NCBI RefSeq assembly: GCF_900106695.1
Contig: NZ_FNMZ01000003.1
Coordinates: 372,001-436,000 of the forward strand
Direction of reading: 5' to 3'
From: Albimonas donghaensis
GTDB lineage: Bacteria; Pseudomonadota; Alphaproteobacteria; Rhodobacterales; Rhodobacteraceae
DNA length: 64,000 nt
Under the pieces are notes generated by a model. The model searched no databases, was not told where the DNA came from, and saw only the letters and a list, made by a program, of their open reading frames with translations. Both the position numbers and the translations under genes were made by a program. Positions 38,127-46,404 of this stretch are shown here, piece after piece. Every line of letters starts with the position of its first letter. Position 1 is the first letter of the stretch.

Positions 38127-38161
38127 TCTTCCCTTGCGGTCCGGCCTCGGCCGGGCCGGTC

Positions 38162-38572
38162 TTACTCCGCCGCAGCCTTGACGCCGCGCTGCTCCAGCAT
38201 CTGGGAAACCATGTCGAGGTTCCGCTGAAGATCGTCGATGGCGACGTCCAGCTCGGCCCGCTGTTCGCGCATGGCTTTCATGCGGAGCAGGGCCCGCTCA
38301 TAGGTCCGCGCCAGCTGGGTCGCCTGCTGATCGCCCACATAATAGAGGTCCAGCAGCTCGCGGATCTCGTCCAGCGAGAAGCCGAAGCGCTTGCCGCGCA
38401 GGATCAGCTTCAGGCGGGCCTTGTCGCGCTTGGTGAACAGACGCTTCTGGCCCTCGCGGCGCGGCTGCAGCAGTTCCTTGTACTCGTAGAACCGCAGCGT
38501 GCGGGGCGTGACGTCGAACTCGGCGCACATTTCGCTGATGGTGGTGTAGGTTTCTGTCTCGGTGTCGTTCAC
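38162..38572 (-). CDS. MerR-family transcriptional regulator of the fad block
   Basis: From the GTG at 38572 the protein has 136 residues. The MerR winged helix reads TISEMCAEFDVTPRTLRFYEYKELLQPRREGQKRLFTKRDKARLKLILRGKRFGFSLDEIRELLDLY, with a C-terminal coiled coil. There are no Cys ligands for metal, so it is not a metal sensor. Its position beside beta-oxidation genes and the paired palindromes suggest it represses them, as LiuR-type MerR proteins do. The frame is open 32 codons upstream, but that part has no family match and would cover the operator. Confidence 0.9.
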   Translation of the reverse strand: MNDTETETYTTISEMCAEFDVTPRTLRFYEYKELLQPRREGQKRLFTKRDKARLKLILRGKRFGFSLDEIRELLDLYYVGDQQATQLARTYERALLRMKAMREQRAELDVAIDDLQRNLDMVSQMLEQRGVKAAAE

Positions 38573-38882
38573 TTGTCTCTCCGTGATGAGCCCTTCGCGC
38601 CGCGTTCGGTTCGCGTCTCGAGCCCCGCTGGTTGACGTGGACGTAAGACGCGGCGACGATAATGACAAGACCGGGTAGGATTAATGCTGCCTGCTCCGCG
38701 CTGCGTCTCGCAGCCGCAGCATACCGCTGCGACAGTTCGCGCATGCCTGCGCCGACCGCTGCTTTCCGACGCAACAGCGCGTGGGGACGGTCCGGGCCGC
38801 GTGGTGGACGCGCCCCATGCTCCGGGCTAGACCGGCCTTGTGGCGCGGTTACGACGAAGCGGCGCCGAGCGAAAGGCCGATT
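38573..38882. other. Divergent intergenic region between MerR and thioesterase genes
   Basis: This 310-base stretch separates divergent genes and includes the palindrome at 38632-38646. Downstream of it, repeated GCTGCG and GCAGC words around 38690-38790 could form local hairpins, but no tRNA or known RNA fold is recognisable. Confidence 0.4.
38632..38646. promoter_or_regulatory. Probable autoregulatory operator of the MerR regulator
   Basis: TTGACGTGGACGTAA lies 60 bases upstream of the MerR start codon and matches the 37705 site at 13 of 15 bases, which suggests one regulator binds both. Confidence 0.55.
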
Positions 38883-39431
38883 ATGACAGAGTCCGACCCG
38901 CGATCCGACGCGGCCCGCCCCATTTCCGCCGACCCCAGGACCGAAGCCCGCTCCACGCCGTTGAGCGCCGATCAAGTCGCCGAGATCGGGCGGCGGTTCA
39001 TGGAACGGGTGCGCTGGAACAGCGAACTGGGCATGAAGCTCGAATCGCTTTTCGCCGGCGTGGCGGAAATGCGGGTGCCCTTCGACCCGCGCTTCGTGGG
39101 CGATCCGCAGTCCGGCGTGCTGCATGGCGGCGTGGTCACGGCCCTGCTCGACGGCTGTTCCGGGGCCGCGGTGATGAGCCACCCGACCGGCGCCGCGGGC
39201 ACCTCGACCCTTGACCTGCGCATTGACTACATGCGTCCGGCGAAGCCCGGAGCGGACATCGTGGCGCGGGCCGAATGCTACAAGGCCACCCGCCACGTGG
39301 CCTTCGTGCGCTCGGTCGCCCATGACGGCGACATCGACGACCCCATCGCCACCGCCGCCGGGGCCTTCGTGCTGGAGCGCCCGCGCCCCGCCGCGAAGGC
39401 CGCCGCCGCGAAGCCGGAGGACAAGGCATGA
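38883..39431 (+). CDS. PaaI-type hotdog thioesterase
   Basis: The 182-residue protein has one hotdog domain (about 30-165). Its active-site stretch GDPQSGVLHGGVVTALLDGCSGAAVM is typical of PaaI/YigI thioesterases, which hydrolyse acyl- or aryl-CoA. STLDLRIDYMRPAKPGADIVARAE follows. N- and C-terminal extensions are Ala/Pro-rich. The ATG at 38883 gives a sensible start. It overlaps the next thioesterase gene by four bases, so the pair is co-translated. Divergent from the MerR regulator, it may belong to the same fatty-acid regulon. Confidence 0.9.
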   Translation: MTESDPRSDAARPISADPRTEARSTPLSADQVAEIGRRFMERVRWNSELGMKLESLFAGVAEMRVPFDPRFVGDPQSGVLHGGVVTALLDGCSGAAVMSHPTGAAGTSTLDLRIDYMRPAKPGADIVARAECYKATRHVAFVRSVAHDGDIDDPIATAAGAFVLERPRPAAKAAAAKPEDKA

Positions 39432-39949
39432 GCGCCGTCCGTCCCCCCCGCCCCCGGCGCGAGCCCGCCCATGTGGTCGAAGCCCGGCGCGACGCGGCGC
39501 TGGAGGCGCTGGTCGCCACGGTGCCTTTCGCCGGCGTGCTGGGCATCCATTTCGACCGGCTGGGCGATGAGCTGACCGCCCGCCTCGCCTTCGACGAGAA
39601 GCTGATCGGCAACCCGGTCCTGCCGGCCCTGCATGGCGGCGCCACCGGGGCCTTCCTGGAGATCACCGCCCAGATCGGGCTCGCCTGGACCCTGGTCTGG
39701 GCGCGGATGGAGCAGGGGGGCGAACCCGCCGCCGCCATCGGCCGCGGAGAGTTCCCGCCCCTGCCCAAGACCATCGACTTCACGCTGGACTACCTGCGCT
39801 CCGCCGGGCCGCGGGACGCCTATGCGCGGGCCGAGATCCGCCGGGCCGGGCGCCGCTACGCTTCCGTGGCGGTCGAGGCCTGGCAGGAGGAGCGGGCGCG
39901 GCCCTTCCTCTCCGCCGTCGGCCATTTCCTGATGCCCTCCGAGGCCTGA
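39428..39949 (+). CDS. Second PaaI-type hotdog thioesterase
   Basis: The 173-residue protein resembles its upstream neighbour in fold: PVLPALHGGATGAFLEITAQIGLAW is the active-site helix, then KTIDFTLDYLRSAGPRDAYARAEIRRAGRRYASVAVEAW. An insertion of about 15 residues (EQGGEPAAAIGRGEFPPLP) follows the helix. Paired thioesterases of this type often form heteromeric enzymes or diverged paralogues. The start overlaps the previous stop (ATGA). Substrate unknown. Confidence 0.88.
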   Translation: MSAVRPPRPRREPAHVVEARRDAALEALVATVPFAGVLGIHFDRLGDELTARLAFDEKLIGNPVLPALHGGATGAFLEITAQIGLAWTLVWARMEQGGEPAAAIGRGEFPPLPKTIDFTLDYLRSAGPRDAYARAEIRRAGRRYASVAVEAWQEERARPFLSAVGHFLMPSEA

Positions 39950-39954
39950 CCTCC

Positions 39955-41301
39955 ATGAACGACGCGCCCGCCTCTCCCGTCGCGGCGGGAGAGGCGCCCG
40001 CCCCGCTGACCCATCGCCGGGTCCTGGCCATCGCCGTGCCGATCATGCTGTCCAACGCCACCACGCCCCTGCTGGGGGCGGTGGATACCGGCGTGATCGG
40101 GCAGCTCGGCGCGGCCGCGCCGATCGGGGCGGTGGGCATGGGGGCGGTGATCCTCAGCTTCATCTACTGGACCATGGGCTTTCTGCGCATGGGCACCTCG
40201 GGGCTGGTGGCGCAGGCCCGCGGGCGCGGGGATTCCGCCGAATGCGCCGCCCTGCTGCTGCGCGGAATGCTGATCGCCGGCGCCTCGGGGCTGATCTTCA
40301 TCCTGTTGCAGGCGCCCCTGTTCTGGGCGGCCTTCGAGCTTTCCCCCGCCTCGGCCGAGGTCGAGGACATGGCCCGCGATTACCTCTCCCTTCGGATCTG
40401 GGGCGGACCCTTCGCGATTTCGGTCTACGCGCTGACCGGCTGGCTGATCGCGATGGAGCGGACGCGCGGCGTGCTGATCCTCCAGATCGCCATGAACGGG
40501 CTGAACATCGCGCTGGACCTGCTCTTCGTGCTCGGCTTCGGCTGGGGGGTGGAGGGCGTGGCGGCGGCCACCCTGATCTCCGAGGTCGGGGGCGCGGCGC
40601 TGGGTCTGTGGATGTGCCGCGACGCCTTCGCCGGCGACGGCTGGCGCGACCCGGCCCGGATCTTCGACCGGGTGCGGCTGATCAACATGGCGAAGGTCAA
40701 CGGGGATATCCTGATCCGGTCCTGCCTGCTGCAGTTCGGCTTCGGCTTCTTCCTGTTCCGCTCGGCCGACTGGGGGGACGTGTCGCTGGCCGCCAATCAG
40801 GTGCTGATGCAGTTCCTCGCGATCTCGGCCTATGCGCTGGACGGCTTCGCCTTCGCGGCCGAGGCGCTGGTCGGGCAGTTCTTCGGGGCGAGGCGGCCGG
40901 ACCTCTTGCGGCGCGCCTCCAGGCTGACCTCGGCCTGGGGGCTGGCCTGCGTGGCGACGCTGGGGGCGGGGTTCTGGCTGCTGGGGGGCGCGATCATCGA
41001 CCTGATGACCACGGCGCCCGAAGTGCGGGCGGCGGCGCGCGAATACCTGCCCTGGGCGGCGCTGGCCCCGGTGGTCGGCCTGCCGGCCTTCATGCTGGAC
41101 GGGATCTTCATCGGCGCCACGCGGACCCGGGACATGCGCAACGCCATGCTGTGGTCGCTGGCGCTGTATCTCGCGGCCTGGGCGGCGCTGGTTCCGCTGT
41201 TCGGCCTGCACGGGCTGTGGGCCGCGCTGATGTGCTTTTTCGTGCTGCGCGCCATCACGCTGGGCCTGCGCTATCCGGCGCTGGTGCGGGCGGCGGCCTG
41301 A
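39955..41301 (+). CDS. MATE-family efflux transporter (DinF-like)
   Basis: The 448-residue inner-membrane protein has about twelve helices and the two MATE repeats: AIAVPIMLSNATTPLLGAVDTGVIGQLG near the start and KVNGDILIRSCLLQFGFGFFLFRSAD at mid-length. MATE proteins export cationic compounds by Na or H antiport. The similarity to DinF-type members (MGFLRMGTSGLVAQARG, YALDGFAFAAEALVGQ) is good. It follows the thioesterase gene by five bases, probably in the same operon. The substrate cannot be inferred. Confidence 0.93.
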   Translation: MNDAPASPVAAGEAPAPLTHRRVLAIAVPIMLSNATTPLLGAVDTGVIGQLGAAAPIGAVGMGAVILSFIYWTMGFLRMGTSGLVAQARGRGDSAECAALLLRGMLIAGASGLIFILLQAPLFWAAFELSPASAEVEDMARDYLSLRIWGGPFAISVYALTGWLIAMERTRGVLILQIAMNGLNIALDLLFVLGFGWGVEGVAAATLISEVGGAALGLWMCRDAFAGDGWRDPARIFDRVRLINMAKVNGDILIRSCLLQFGFGFFLFRSADWGDVSLAANQVLMQFLAISAYALDGFAFAAEALVGQFFGARRPDLLRRASRLTSAWGLACVATLGAGFWLLGGAIIDLMTTAPEVRAAAREYLPWAALAPVVGLPAFMLDGIFIGATRTRDMRNAMLWSLALYLAAWAALVPLFGLHGLWAALMCFFVLRAITLGLRYPALVRAAA

Positions 41302-41325
41302 AAGGCCCCCGCCCGCGGGCGGCCC

Positions 41326-41952
41326 CTAGCGGGCCATCCCGTGATATTCGTCGTTCGGCCGCATATCGACGGCCGAGCTCATCCGGTTGGTCATGTTGTA
41401 GAACCCCGCCACCGCGGCGATGTCCCAGATGTCCTTGTCGGTGAACCCGACCTCGCGCAGCGCCTCGCGGTCGGATTCCTCGATGCGGTGGCTCTCCTCG
41501 GTCATCTTCACCGAGAAATCCAGCATCGCCCGCTGGCGCGCATCCAGCGGGGCCGCGCGGTAGTTCATCACCATCAACTCGCCCAGCTTCGGATCGCCCG
41601 AGAGCTGGCGCACCGCGGCGCCATGGGCGGTGAGGCAGTAGAAGCAGCGGTTCACCGAAGACACGGCGACCGCGATCATCTCCCGCTCCAGCTTGGTGAG
41701 GCCGGAATCCGCCAGCATCAGGTCGTTGTAGAGCGCCGAGAACGCCCGCAGCTTCTCCGGCGCGAAGGCGTAGGAGAGGAGCACGTTGGGGATCATCCCC
41801 AGCTTGTCGTTGCAGACGTTGAAATACTTGGCGATGTCGTCGGGCAGCGGCTGCTCCGGCGGCAGGTTCAGCGCGGTCGGCAGGCCATCGGGCAGCTCGG
41901 GCTGCGGGATCGGGCCGGCGTCGGGCTTCTTGGCGGCGGGGGTGTCGCTCAT
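41326..41952 (-). CDS. AhpD-like peroxidase-related protein (carboxymuconolactone decarboxylase family)
   Basis: The 208-residue helical protein carries the redox signature SVNRCFYCLTAHGAAV, a C-x-x-C plus His active site as in AhpD alkylhydroperoxidases. It also has the typical FNVCNDKLGMIPNVLLSYAFAPEKLRAFSALYNDLM. It probably reduces peroxides in the cytoplasm with a thiol partner. The ATG at 41952 gives the usual start. The GNAT gene begins upstream on the same strand, 28 bases away. Convergent with the MATE gene. Confidence 0.92.
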   Translation of the reverse strand: MSDTPAAKKPDAGPIPQPELPDGLPTALNLPPEQPLPDDIAKYFNVCNDKLGMIPNVLLSYAFAPEKLRAFSALYNDLMLADSGLTKLEREMIAVAVSSVNRCFYCLTAHGAAVRQLSGDPKLGELMVMNYRAAPLDARQRAMLDFSVKMTEESHRIEESDREALREVGFTDKDIWDIAAVAGFYNMTNRMSSAVDMRPNDEYHGMAR

Positions 41953-41980
41953 CTGGGTCCTCCTTGGAGGGCCGTCCGAT

Positions 41981-42712
41981 TCAGCGGCCCTGCTTCGGGG
42001 CCAGACGGTAATGATAGCGTCCGACATTTTCCATGCCTGCGCTGTGGTAAAGCGCGCGGGCGGGGGCGTTGGCCTCGGTGACGGCGAGCGCGAGCCATTG
42101 CGCGCCGTTCTCCGCCGCGAAGCGGGCGGCGGCGGAGAGCCCGGCGCGGGCGACGCCGCGGCGACGCGCCTCGGGGCGCACCTCGACCGCGTGGATCATC
42201 GCCACGTCGCCATCCACCGCCACGTAGGACAGGCCGCCGACGATGTCGTCGGTGCGGGTCATGATCGTGGCTTTGGGCAGGGCGCAGCGGTCCATCAGGG
42301 CGCGGCGGGCCGGGCCGATGCCGCCGGCGTCCCAGATCTCGTCCAGCAGCGCCAGGCGGGTGCGCACCAGCACCGATTTCACGCCCCGCGGGGCCTCCAT
42401 GTCGACCAGCTTGGCGACGGGGGCGGCCAGCAGCAGGGTGGGATCGACGATCTCCCAGCCCGCGGCGTCCAGCCTGGCGTCGAGATCGGGGTCCGAAGCG
42501 ACCTGGATCAGCGGCCGGCGGCCGGCGGCGCGCATGGCGGCGGCGGCGGCCTCGAAATCGGAGGCGCCGAGCGAGCGCGCCGAGTCCACCCGCTTGCCCG
42601 CCCCCGCGCCGTCGCGCAGGCGCCAGCCGGGGGCCGAGGTCTCGTCGATCGCGGCAGGGGGCCAGGTGGCTTCCAGCGCGGCCAGAAGCCGGGTTTCGTC
42701 GGGTGCGGTCAT
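41981..42712 (-). CDS. GNAT-family N-acetyltransferase
   Basis: The 243-residue protein has a C-terminal GNAT domain: MIHAVEVRPEARRRGVARAGLSAAARFA is the acetyl-CoA-binding R-x-x-G-x-A type motif, and LALAVTEANAPARALYHSAGMENVGRYHYRL the last motif. The N-terminal half is a variable acceptor region. The acceptor substrate is unknown. The start at 42712 is chosen since upstream residues overlap noise that runs toward smpB. It probably shares a transcript with the AhpD-like gene. Confidence 0.9.
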   Translation of the reverse strand: MTAPDETRLLAALEATWPPAAIDETSAPGWRLRDGAGAGKRVDSARSLGASDFEAAAAAMRAAGRRPLIQVASDPDLDARLDAAGWEIVDPTLLLAAPVAKLVDMEAPRGVKSVLVRTRLALLDEIWDAGGIGPARRALMDRCALPKATIMTRTDDIVGGLSYVAVDGDVAMIHAVEVRPEARRRGVARAGLSAAARFAAENGAQWLALAVTEANAPARALYHSAGMENVGRYHYRLAPKQGR

Positions 42713-42837
42713 GCTCGGGTCTCCTCCCCCCAAATCCGGCGCCGATCCGCGCCGACCCGGCCGGCGCCCCGTTCCGCCCTTCGGGCCGGTCCGGGGGACG
42801 CGCCGAGGGCGGGGGACGGCGCGGGGGGCGCCCGGCG

Positions 42838-43311
42838 TCAGCCGTGCTGCTTGAGCAGACGCGCCTTGTCGCGCTGCCAGTCGCGCTGCTTCTGGCCCTC
42901 GCGCTTGTCGACGGTCTTCTTGCCCTTGGCGATGCCGATCTTCAGCTTCGCCATGCCGCGTTCGTTGAAATACATGCGCAGCGGCACGATGGTCATGCCG
43001 CCGCGCTTGGTCTCGTTCCACAGCCGCGCCAGTTCTCGCCGCGAAACCAGCAGCTTGCGCCGCCGACGTTCCTCATGCTTGAACTTGTCGGCCTGGCCGT
43101 AGGGGGCGATGTAGCAGTTGATCAGCCACAATTCGCCCCCCTCGACCGAGGCGTAGCTCTCCGCGATGTTGGCCTGCGCGGTGCGCAGGGCCTTCACCTC
43201 GGAGCCATGCAGCACGATCCCGGCCTCGAGATCGTCCTCGATGGCGTAGTCGAAACGGGCGCGGCGGTTCTCCGCGATCACCTTCGAATTGGGATCGGAC
43301 TTCTTGGCCAT
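42838..43311 (-). CDS. smpB: SsrA-binding protein SmpB
   Basis: SmpB binds tmRNA and delivers it to stalled ribosomes. The 157-residue protein shows [77 protein letters not shown] and the basic C-terminal tail [26 protein letters not shown]. All are highly conserved. Length is normal. It follows dapA by 25 bases on the same strand. The tmRNA gene itself was not seen in this window. Confidence 0.98.
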   Translation of the reverse strand: MAKKSDPNSKVIAENRRARFDYAIEDDLEAGIVLHGSEVKALRTAQANIAESYASVEGGELWLINCYIAPYGQADKFKHEERRRRKLLVSRRELARLWNETKRGGMTIVPLRMYFNERGMAKLKIGIAKGKKTVDKREGQKQRDWQRDKARLLKQHG

Positions 43312-43336
43312 GGCTCTTATATAGGCGCGTTCGGGC

Positions 43337-44209
43337 TCAGATCAGCCCGGCATGCGCCATCGCTCCCCGAATCTCGGCCTTAGTCGATTCCTCGATGGGG
43401 ACCATCGGGGACCGCACCTCGTCCGTGCACACGCCCAGCAGCGACAGGGCGTATTTCGGCCCGGTCGGGTTGGGCTCGCGGAACAGGGCGACATGCAGGG
43501 GCATCAGCCGGTCCTGGTAGTCGAGCGCCTTGCCGTAATCCCCCTGCAGGGTGGCCGCCTGGAACTCGGCGCAGAGCTTCGGCGCCACATTGGCGGTCAC
43601 CGAGATGCAGCCGACCCCGCCATGGGCGTTGTGCCCCAGCGCCATGTCGTCATTGCCCGAAAGCTGGATGAAATCCCGCCCGCAGGTCAGCCGCTGCTTC
43701 GACACCCGGGTGATGTCGCCGGTGGCGTCCTTGACGCCCACGATGCGCGGCAGGGTGGCGAGCTGGCCCATGGTCTCGGGCGTCATGTCGACGACCGAGC
43801 GCGGGGGGATGTTGTAGATGATGATCGGCAGCTTGCAGGCGTCGTGCAACGCCGTGAAATGCGCGATCATCCCCCGCTGGGACGGCTTGTTGTAATAGGG
43901 CGTGACGATCAGCACCGCATCGGCGCCCGCGTCCTCGGCGTGCTGGCAGAAGTCCACCGCCTCGGCGGTGTTGTTCGACCCGGCGCCGGCGATCACCGGC
44001 ACGCGGCCGGCGGCGGTCTCGACCACCAGCGACACGACGCGGCGATGCTCCTCATGGGAGAGGGTCGGGCTCTCGCCCGTGGTGCCGACCGGGACGAGGC
44101 CGTTGGAGCCCTCGGCGATCTGCCATTCCACGAGTTTTTTGAGCGCGGCCTCGTCCAGCCTGCCGTCCTTGAACGGCGTCACCAGGGCTGTGATCGACCC
44201 CTTGAACAT
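43337..44209 (-). CDS. dapA: 4-hydroxy-tetrahydrodipicolinate synthase
   Basis: DapA condenses pyruvate with aspartate semialdehyde, the step before DapB in lysine and diaminopimelate synthesis. The 290-residue TIM barrel has [39 protein letters not shown], the Schiff-base Lys in [10 protein letters not shown], and the catalytic Tyr in [10 protein letters not shown]. Length matches the family. It is followed by smpB, an order found in many alphaproteobacteria. The 3' end of dapB is at the left edge of the window, about 43 kb away. Confidence 0.97.
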   Translation of the reverse strand: MFKGSITALVTPFKDGRLDEAALKKLVEWQIAEGSNGLVPVGTTGESPTLSHEEHRRVVSLVVETAAGRVPVIAGAGSNNTAEAVDFCQHAEDAGADAVLIVTPYYNKPSQRGMIAHFTALHDACKLPIIIYNIPPRSVVDMTPETMGQLATLPRIVGVKDATGDITRVSKQRLTCGRDFIQLSGNDDMALGHNAHGGVGCISVTANVAPKLCAEFQAATLQGDYGKALDYQDRLMPLHVALFREPNPTGPKYALSLLGVCTDEVRSPMVPIEESTKAEIRGAMAHAGLI

Positions 44210-44343
44210 GGCGCGCTCCTTTGCGTGGTTCGTCTCCGCGGGGATATCCGCGGGAGTTTGTGCATACGAGCCGAGGCGACTCGCGTCTTCGCGGGCCGCC
44301 TCGACAGGGCGCGGACCCTAACCGCGGCGCGGCGGGGCGGCAA

Positions 44344-44397
44344 GGAGGGGATTCGGCGAGGGCGCCGGGGGGAGGGGATTCGGCGCGGGCGCCGGGC
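44344..44397. repeat. Two tandem 27-bp repeats
   Basis: The unit begins GGAGGGGATTCGGCG and ends GGGCGCCGGG; copy 1 is 44344-44370 and copy 2 is 44371-44397, differing at two positions. It lies ten bases past the flavin reductase stop, so it may be a local duplication in the terminator region. Confidence 0.75.
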
Positions 44398-44406
44398 GGG
44401 CCGGGA

Positions 44407-44946
44407 TCAGCCTTCCTCCGCGGGCGGGCGGTATTCGCCCAGCAGCGTGAAGAAGCCGCCGCCGAAGAAGGTCAGCGGGTCTCCGGGGGTTTCGGTCACC
44501 CGCTCGACCCGGCCGATGAAAAGCTCATGGTCGCCGGCGGGATAGACCGCCTCATGGGCGCATTCGAACACCGCCAGCGCCCCGGCCAGCACCGGGGCGC
44601 CGCCGAGACCCTCGCGCCAGTCGACGTCCCGGAACCGGGTTTCGGCCGGGCCGGCGAACTGGCGGGCGAGGCCTTCCTGGTGGGCGGCGAGCACGTTGAC
44701 GGCGTAGGAATCCGCGCCGCGATAGGCGCCCAGCCGCTCGGACTTGCGGGCCAGCGACCACAGGATCAGCGGCGGGTTCAGCGACACCGAGTTGAAGGAA
44801 TTGGCCGTGAAGCCCAGGGCCGCGCCGTCGGGGGCGCGGGTGGTGATCACGGTGACGCCGGTGGCGAAGCGGCCCAGCGCGCGGCGCAGGCGGTCGGCGG
44901 CCTCGGCGTCCGCGGCGCGGTCGGGATGGGGGATGGGATCGGCCAT
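44407..44946 (-). CDS. Flavin reductase-like domain protein
   Basis: The 179-residue protein has the FMN-binding flavin-reductase fold: LRRALGRFATGVTVITTRAPDGAALGFTANSFNSVSLNPPLILWSLAR and later ECAHEAVYPAGDHELFIGRVERV. Such enzymes supply reduced flavin to a two-component monooxygenase. No monooxygenase gene is adjacent, so its partner is unknown. The ATG at 44946 begins the domain cleanly; the upstream frame is non-family. A 27-bp tandem repeat follows the gene and a GGGGAA repeat precedes it. Confidence 0.92.
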   Translation of the reverse strand: MADPIPHPDRAADAEAADRLRRALGRFATGVTVITTRAPDGAALGFTANSFNSVSLNPPLILWSLARKSERLGAYRGADSYAVNVLAAHQEGLARQFAGPAETRFRDVDWREGLGGAPVLAGALAVFECAHEAVYPAGDHELFIGRVERVTETPGDPLTFFGGGFFTLLGEYRPPAEEG

Positions 44947-45065
44947 GGCGGGTCCTCCGTTGCGGGCGGCGCGGCGGCGTCCCGGATGCTGCGGCGCCGG
45001 GGTCGGGTCCCGGAGCCTGACCCAGAGATATGCCGCGCAGCGCGAAGGCAAGGCCCGGAGGCCCG

Positions 45066-45102
45066 GGAAGGGGGAAGGGGAAGGGGAAGGGGAAAGGGGA
45101 AG
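45066..45102. repeat. Polypurine GGGGAA repeat upstream of the flavin reductase gene
   Basis: Five G-runs of four or five bases separated by AA or AAA make a short purine tract on the plus strand. It fits a parallel G-quadruplex pattern with very short loops. It lies between the DjlA-like stop (45113) and the flavin reductase start (44946). Confidence 0.8.
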
Positions 45103-45112
45103 CCGGCGCGGA

Positions 45113-45814
45113 TCAGCCCGGGGCGGAGCCCGCTGCGCGGCTCATCGCGGAGATCTCCTCCCACGCCTTGTTGATGTCGACCAGTCGCTGGGTGGCGAGG
45201 CGCACGGCCTCCTCCGGCACGCCGCGGGCCATCATCCGGTCGGGATGGCTGTCGCGCACCAGCGCCCGCCAGGCGCGCCGGATCTCGGGCAGGGGCGTGT
45301 CGGGGGTCACGCCCAGCACCGCCCAGGGATCGGGCTCGGCGTCCGGCGCGTAGCGGGAGCGGAGACCGCGGAACAGGGTCTCGGGCAGGCCGAAGATCTC
45401 CCACACCCGGCGCAGGAACCGTTCTTCGTCGGGGTGGAATTCGCCGTCGGCGGCGGCGATGTGGAACAGGCCCTCCAGCAGATCGGCGAGCGGGTCCGAG
45501 CGGTCGCCGAACATCCGCGCGACTGAGGCCGCGTAGCCCTCGAACCCCGCCACGTCGCGACGGGCGAGGTTGAAGACGCGGGCGGCCTGGCGTTCGGCCT
45601 CGGGGGGGATGTGGAACACGTCGCGGAAGGCGGTGACCTCGGTGCGGGTCACCTGCCCGTCGGCCTTGGCCATCTTGGCGCCGAGCGCGATGACCGCGAT
45701 CGCGAAGCCCACCGACTGCTCGGGCGGGGTCTTCAGACGGCCGAAGACGTCCGAGAGGCTTTCGCCCTCGCGCAGCGCCTGAAGCGCCTCGCCTATGCGG
45801 GTCCAGATCGACAT
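45113..45814 (-). CDS. DjlA-like co-chaperone with TerB and J domains
   Basis: The 233-residue protein has an N-terminal TerB-type helical region (FAIAVIALGAKMAKADGQVTRTEVTAFRDVFHIPPE and GLFHIAAADGEFHPDEERFLRRVWEIFGL). A C-terminal J domain follows (DPWAVLGVTPDTPLPEIRRAWRALVRDSHPDRMMARGV) with the HPD motif that activates DnaK. This is the DjlA layout without a transmembrane anchor, which DjlA of E. coli has; the N-terminus is not hydrophobic enough for one. So a soluble DnaK partner is likely. Confidence 0.92.
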   Translation of the reverse strand: MSIWTRIGEALQALREGESLSDVFGRLKTPPEQSVGFAIAVIALGAKMAKADGQVTRTEVTAFRDVFHIPPEAERQAARVFNLARRDVAGFEGYAASVARMFGDRSDPLADLLEGLFHIAAADGEFHPDEERFLRRVWEIFGLPETLFRGLRSRYAPDAEPDPWAVLGVTPDTPLPEIRRAWRALVRDSHPDRMMARGVPEEAVRLATQRLVDINKAWEEISAMSRAAGSAPG

Positions 45815-46002
45815 GGGGGGAGCATAGCCGGGCTGCGCCCCGGCGGCGAGGCGGGGGCGCCGGGTCGCGGTCGGTCAGGTTGACGCGCGCCGCGCGGGAA
45901 CCGTCCCGCGGGTTGGGGCCGGGCGCCCGCGCGGCGGGTCGACGGCGCGCCAGGCGGAACCGGGGCGGGGCGGCGGACGGGGGCTCACGGGCGAACGGGG
46001 GC

Positions 46003-46404
46003 TCACGGGCGATAGGTCAGCGCGGCGCGCAGACAGAGCCCGAGGGGGACGCGCGGCCATGGCCCCTCGGCGGGGAGGATCAGCGCGCGGGTCCCCTCGA
46101 AGCGGAACAGCCCGGCGAAGTCCCGGCGAAAGCCCTCGATCAGGGTCGTGCGGCAGTGGAACAGGACCGCGCAGGCGTCGGGCGCGGCGCGGACCCGGCC
46201 CAGGCGGATCGCGGCGCCCCGGGGCGGGGACGCGAGGCGGTAGGACGGCTCCCCCCAGGCCAGGGATTCCGCGACGGGGGCGGCGCCCTCGGCCTCGGCC
46301 GCCCGGAAGATGTCCGCGCGGATCTCGGCCAGGCGGGCGGCGATGGCGGGCGGATGGCGGGACAGCGCCTCCGCAACGGCAGGGGGGACGGGCGGCGGCG
46401 TCAC
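46003..46404 (-). CDS. DUF1801 domain protein
   Basis: From the GTG at 46404 the protein has 133 residues and one DUF1801 domain (SLAWGEPSYRL, AVLFHCRTTLIEGFRRDFAGLFRFEGTRALIL). The family is small and its function is unknown; some members sit beside AraC regulators. The start overlaps the AraC gene stop by four bases (GTGA), which fixes it. Co-transcription with the regulator is likely. Confidence 0.82.
   Translation of the reverse strand: MTPPPVPPAVAEALSRHPPAIAARLAEIRADIFRAAEAEGAAPVAESLAWGEPSYRLASPPRGAAIRLGRVRAAPDACAVLFHCRTTLIEGFRRDFAGLFRFEGTRALILPAEGPWPRVPLGLCLRAALTYRP

Larger units (their letters stand above)
37601..38161. other. Intergenic region upstream of the acyl-CoA dehydrogenase gene
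   Basis: This 561-base stretch lies between the MerR gene and the long acyl-CoA dehydrogenase gene, both leftward. It contains the palindromic site at 37705-37719 and a CGCCGGGG-TCAT-CCCCGGCG hairpin near the MerR stop. A 164-codon open frame (37551-38045, minus) overlaps the dehydrogenase start and is Pro/Arg-rich without family signs, so I do not call it. The rest shows nothing recognisable. Confidence 0.5.

Noticed and set aside
38690-38790. Possible structured RNA from repeated GCTGCG and GCAGC words
   Set aside because: No cloverleaf, conserved loop or terminator could be drawn; the repeats can arise from GC bias.
44236-44253. Palindromic CCGCGG repeats before dapA as an operator
   Set aside because: CCGCGG is very common in this GC-rich DNA and no second copy near a related gene was found.
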